DNA of 6,709 nucleotides from Anaerolineales bacterium (GTDB taxonomy: Bacteria; Chloroflexota; Anaerolineae; Anaerolineales; Villigracilaceae), in NCBI GenBank assembly GCA_025938055.1, contig JAICQC010000261.1, positions 1 through 6,709 of the forward strand. The letters are read 5' to 3'. Below are positions 5,709 through 6,709 of the stretch, piece by piece; the first letter of the stretch is position 1, and each line of letters opens with the position of its first letter. Under the pieces are notes generated by a model. The model did no database searches. It saw only the letters and a program-made list of their open reading frames with translations, and was not told the DNA's origin. The translations under genes and the position numbers were made by a program.

Positions 5709-5908
5709 ACCAGAGTCTGCCCGAAGACTGTTTCACTCGTTACGCAAGGCAAACATCTTGCGGATCGTGTAGAAAAAAAGTTCGTGTTTTCGGACGGGTT
5801 CTTTCTATTTTTACCGCCTGACTCATCGATCACTTGTCTTTCCACAAGAGCCTTCTTGTTGAAATTCAATAAAAAGATTGGTGGATCGGGCGGCACCATG
5901 TAACCCCT
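5709..5908 (+). promoter_or_regulatory. Long structured 5' leader of speD, candidate attenuator or riboswitch
   Basis: The stretch between the predicted transcription start and the speD ribosome binding site has no gene but several hairpins. They are AGTCT/AGACT (5714-5718, 5725-5729), CGCAAG/CTTGCG (5743-5748, 5757-5762), and CTTGT/ACAAG (5833-5837, 5844-5848), which competes with ACAAGA/TCTTGT (5844-5849, 5854-5859). TGGTG/CACCA (5879-5883, 5894-5898) lies close to the ribosome binding site. A weak stem at 5771-5806 (AGAAA/TTTCT at its base) is followed by TATTTTT and could end transcription early. It fits no riboswitch class I can name. Regulation by a polyamine or by SAM is only inferred from the genes downstream. 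Confidence 0.4.
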
Positions 5909-5913
5909 GGAGG
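5909..5913 (+). promoter_or_regulatory. Ribosome binding site of speD
   Basis: GGAGG lies 5 bases before the GTG at 5919 and decides this start. A nearer GTG at 5915 is in another frame. An isolated ATG-TAA start-stop pair sits just upstream at 5898-5903. Confidence 0.75.
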
Positions 5914-5918
5914 TGTGA

Positions 5919-6299
5919 GTGAACGCGACTTTGAAACTTGGAGAGCACTTTATTTTTGACCTCTCCGACTGCAACCATGAGATCCTCATGGATAGCGAGC
6001 GGGCATACTCGCTGTTTGCGCAAGCCGTGCGTGAAAGCGGCTTGACGGTTGTGGATGAGGGCTTTTACAAGTTCAGCCCACATGGCTTTACATGTTTTTT
6101 GCTCCTCGCAGAGTCGCATGCAAGTTTGCATGCCTGGCCCGAATATGATTACTGCGCCATTGACCTCTTCACCTGCGCGATCGGCAAGGATATGATGCCT
6201 TTGATCCAGCGCATTAAAGAGGCGCTTGGCGCGGACAACTTTGCGCTTCGAAAGATCGACCGCGAAGCCGAAGTCGAGGAGATTCCCTTTGCTTTGTAG
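5919..6299 (+). CDS. speD: S-adenosylmethionine decarboxylase proenzyme, prokaryotic class 1B
   Basis: The 126-residue proenzyme has the usual length of the short bacterial/archaeal AdoMet decarboxylases. It cleaves itself between Glu65 and Ser66 in LLAESHASLHAW, and Ser66 becomes the pyruvoyl cofactor. The catalytic His71 (S+5) and Cys86 (S+20, in DLFTC) stand at the same spacing as in the Thermotoga maritima enzyme, and the N-terminal GEHFIFDLSDC is also typical. It decarboxylates S-adenosylmethionine to give the aminopropyl donor for spermidine synthesis. The GTG start at 5919 is set by GGAGG 5 bases upstream. speE starts 27 bases after the stop on the same strand, so the two form an operon behind the promoter at 5675-5702. 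Confidence 0.95.
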   Translation: MNATLKLGEHFIFDLSDCNHEILMDSERAYSLFAQAVRESGLTVVDEGFYKFSPHGFTCFLLLAESHASLHAWPEYDYCAIDLFTCAIGKDMMPLIQRIKEALGADNFALRKIDREAEVEEIPFAL

Positions 6300-6326
6300 A
6301 TTCTCATCCACAGGATTGCTTTGCTT

Positions 6327-6709
6327 ATGAGTATCTGGTTTACCGAGGAGCTGCATCCCTACTACCGCAAAGGTGTGCGAGTTAAGCGTATCCTTGCGGA
6401 TGAACAAACCCAATACCAGCATTTGCAGGTTGTCGAAACGGAGTTCTTCGGCAATGCACTGATCCTGGATGGGATCATCCAGCTGACCGAGCGCGACAAC
6501 ATGGGCTATCATGAGATGATCGTCCATGTGCCGATGCTGGCGATGAGCCAGCCAAAGCGCGTGCTGATCGTCGGTGGCGGGGATGGCGGGTCATTGCAGC
6601 AGGTCTTGAGATATCCGAGCGTAGAGGAAGCCATCGTCTGTGAATTGGACCAGCGCGTGGTGGATCTCTCCCGCGAATATTTCGCCGCTTCCTTCGGAGA
6701 CCCGTGGGC
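6327..6709 (+). CDS. speE: Spermidine synthase (polyamine aminopropyltransferase), partial, C-terminus off the right edge
   Basis: The frame opens with ATG at 6327 and runs to the edge, giving 127 residues of what is usually about 280-300. The N-terminal beta domain (1-55) begins with SIWFTEELHPYY, followed by FGNALILDGIIQLTERD (41-57) and YHEMIVHVP (61-69), which line the active-site entrance. The Rossmann-like nucleotide-binding loop IVGGGDGG (81-88) and the acidic Glu106 in CELD, expected to contact decarboxylated SAM, are present. The catalytic Asp and gatekeeping loop lie beyond the edge, so donor and acceptor specificity cannot be judged. Two departures from common sequences are visible: SLQQV after GGGDGG, where RE is usual, and DNMGYHEM, where DEFIYHEM is usual. 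The ribosome binding site is weak (AGGA, 11 bases upstream); translational coupling to speD is likely. Confidence 0.93.
   Translation, partial: MSIWFTEELHPYYRKGVRVKRILADEQTQYQHLQVVETEFFGNALILDGIIQLTERDNMGYHEMIVHVPMLAMSQPKRVLIVGGGDGGSLQQVLRYPSVEEAIVCELDQRVVDLSREYFAASFGDPW

Noticed and set aside
5515..5736. Upstream part of the open frame that ends in the transporter remnant
   Set aside because: It is polar, without transmembrane pattern or domain likeness, and overlaps the strong plus-strand speD promoter and leader.
5898..5903. ATG-TAA minimal upstream open frame before speD, reminiscent of regulatory upstream frames in eukaryotic AdoMet decarboxylase genes
   Set aside because: It has no ribosome binding site and chance occurrence is likely; the eukaryotic mechanism does not carry over.
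5823..6527. Long minus-strand open frame (234 codons)
   Set aside because: It is antisense to speD and the start of speE, both of which are unmistakable; its translation resembles no known protein.
1..6709. CRISPR array, tRNA, rRNA or complete insertion sequence
   Set aside because: There are no regularly spaced repeats of suitable length, no cloverleaf sequence that I could recognise, and no transposase frame.

Overview
The window looks like chromosomal DNA of a free-living bacterium, most likely Chloroflexota (Anaerolineae-type). The grounds are a combination: an F420-type luciferase-like oxidoreductase, a small AlkZ-related winged-helix protein, a short phosphoglycerate-mutase-like metalloenzyme, HemW, and a prokaryotic speD-speE pair, with mixed Shine-Dalgarno and apparently leaderless starts. 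This placement is inference from protein character, not from a search. There is no sign of phage, CRISPR, tRNA, rRNA or an intact insertion sequence.

Layout. Positions 1-1143 (minus) hold the N-terminal 381 residues of a secreted lipoprotein with four CxxCH haem c sites; the gene runs off the left edge. Positions 1222-2136 (minus) encode an LLM-class flavin/F420 oxidoreductase. Positions 2213-3067 (minus) encode an AlkZ-related winged-helix protein, divergent from a metalloenzyme of the phosphoglycerate mutase/alkaline phosphatase superfamily at 3157-4074 (plus). The two divergent genes share an 89-base region with a perfect 12-bp inverted repeat and a TATAAT box 6-8 bases before each ATG. 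hemW (4113-5345, minus) converges on the metalloenzyme gene. Positions 5346-5918 have no intact gene: they hold a C-terminal MFS-transporter remnant, palindromic elements, and a strong plus-strand promoter followed by a roughly 200-base leader. This leads into speD (5919-6299) and speE (6327 to beyond the right edge).

How the genes work together. speD and speE form a polyamine operon: SpeD makes decarboxylated S-adenosylmethionine and SpeE uses it as aminopropyl donor. HemW handles haem, and the cytochrome needs covalently bound haem, but the two genes are far apart and no operon links them. The AlkZ-related and metalloenzyme genes are probably co-regulated through the shared divergent promoter region.

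The least explained parts are regulatory: the mirrored divergent promoter (3074-3148), a nested palindrome pair before the oxidoreductase gene (2158-2199), the long speD leader (about 5709-5908), and simple tandem repeats that appear to have lengthened two loops of HemW.
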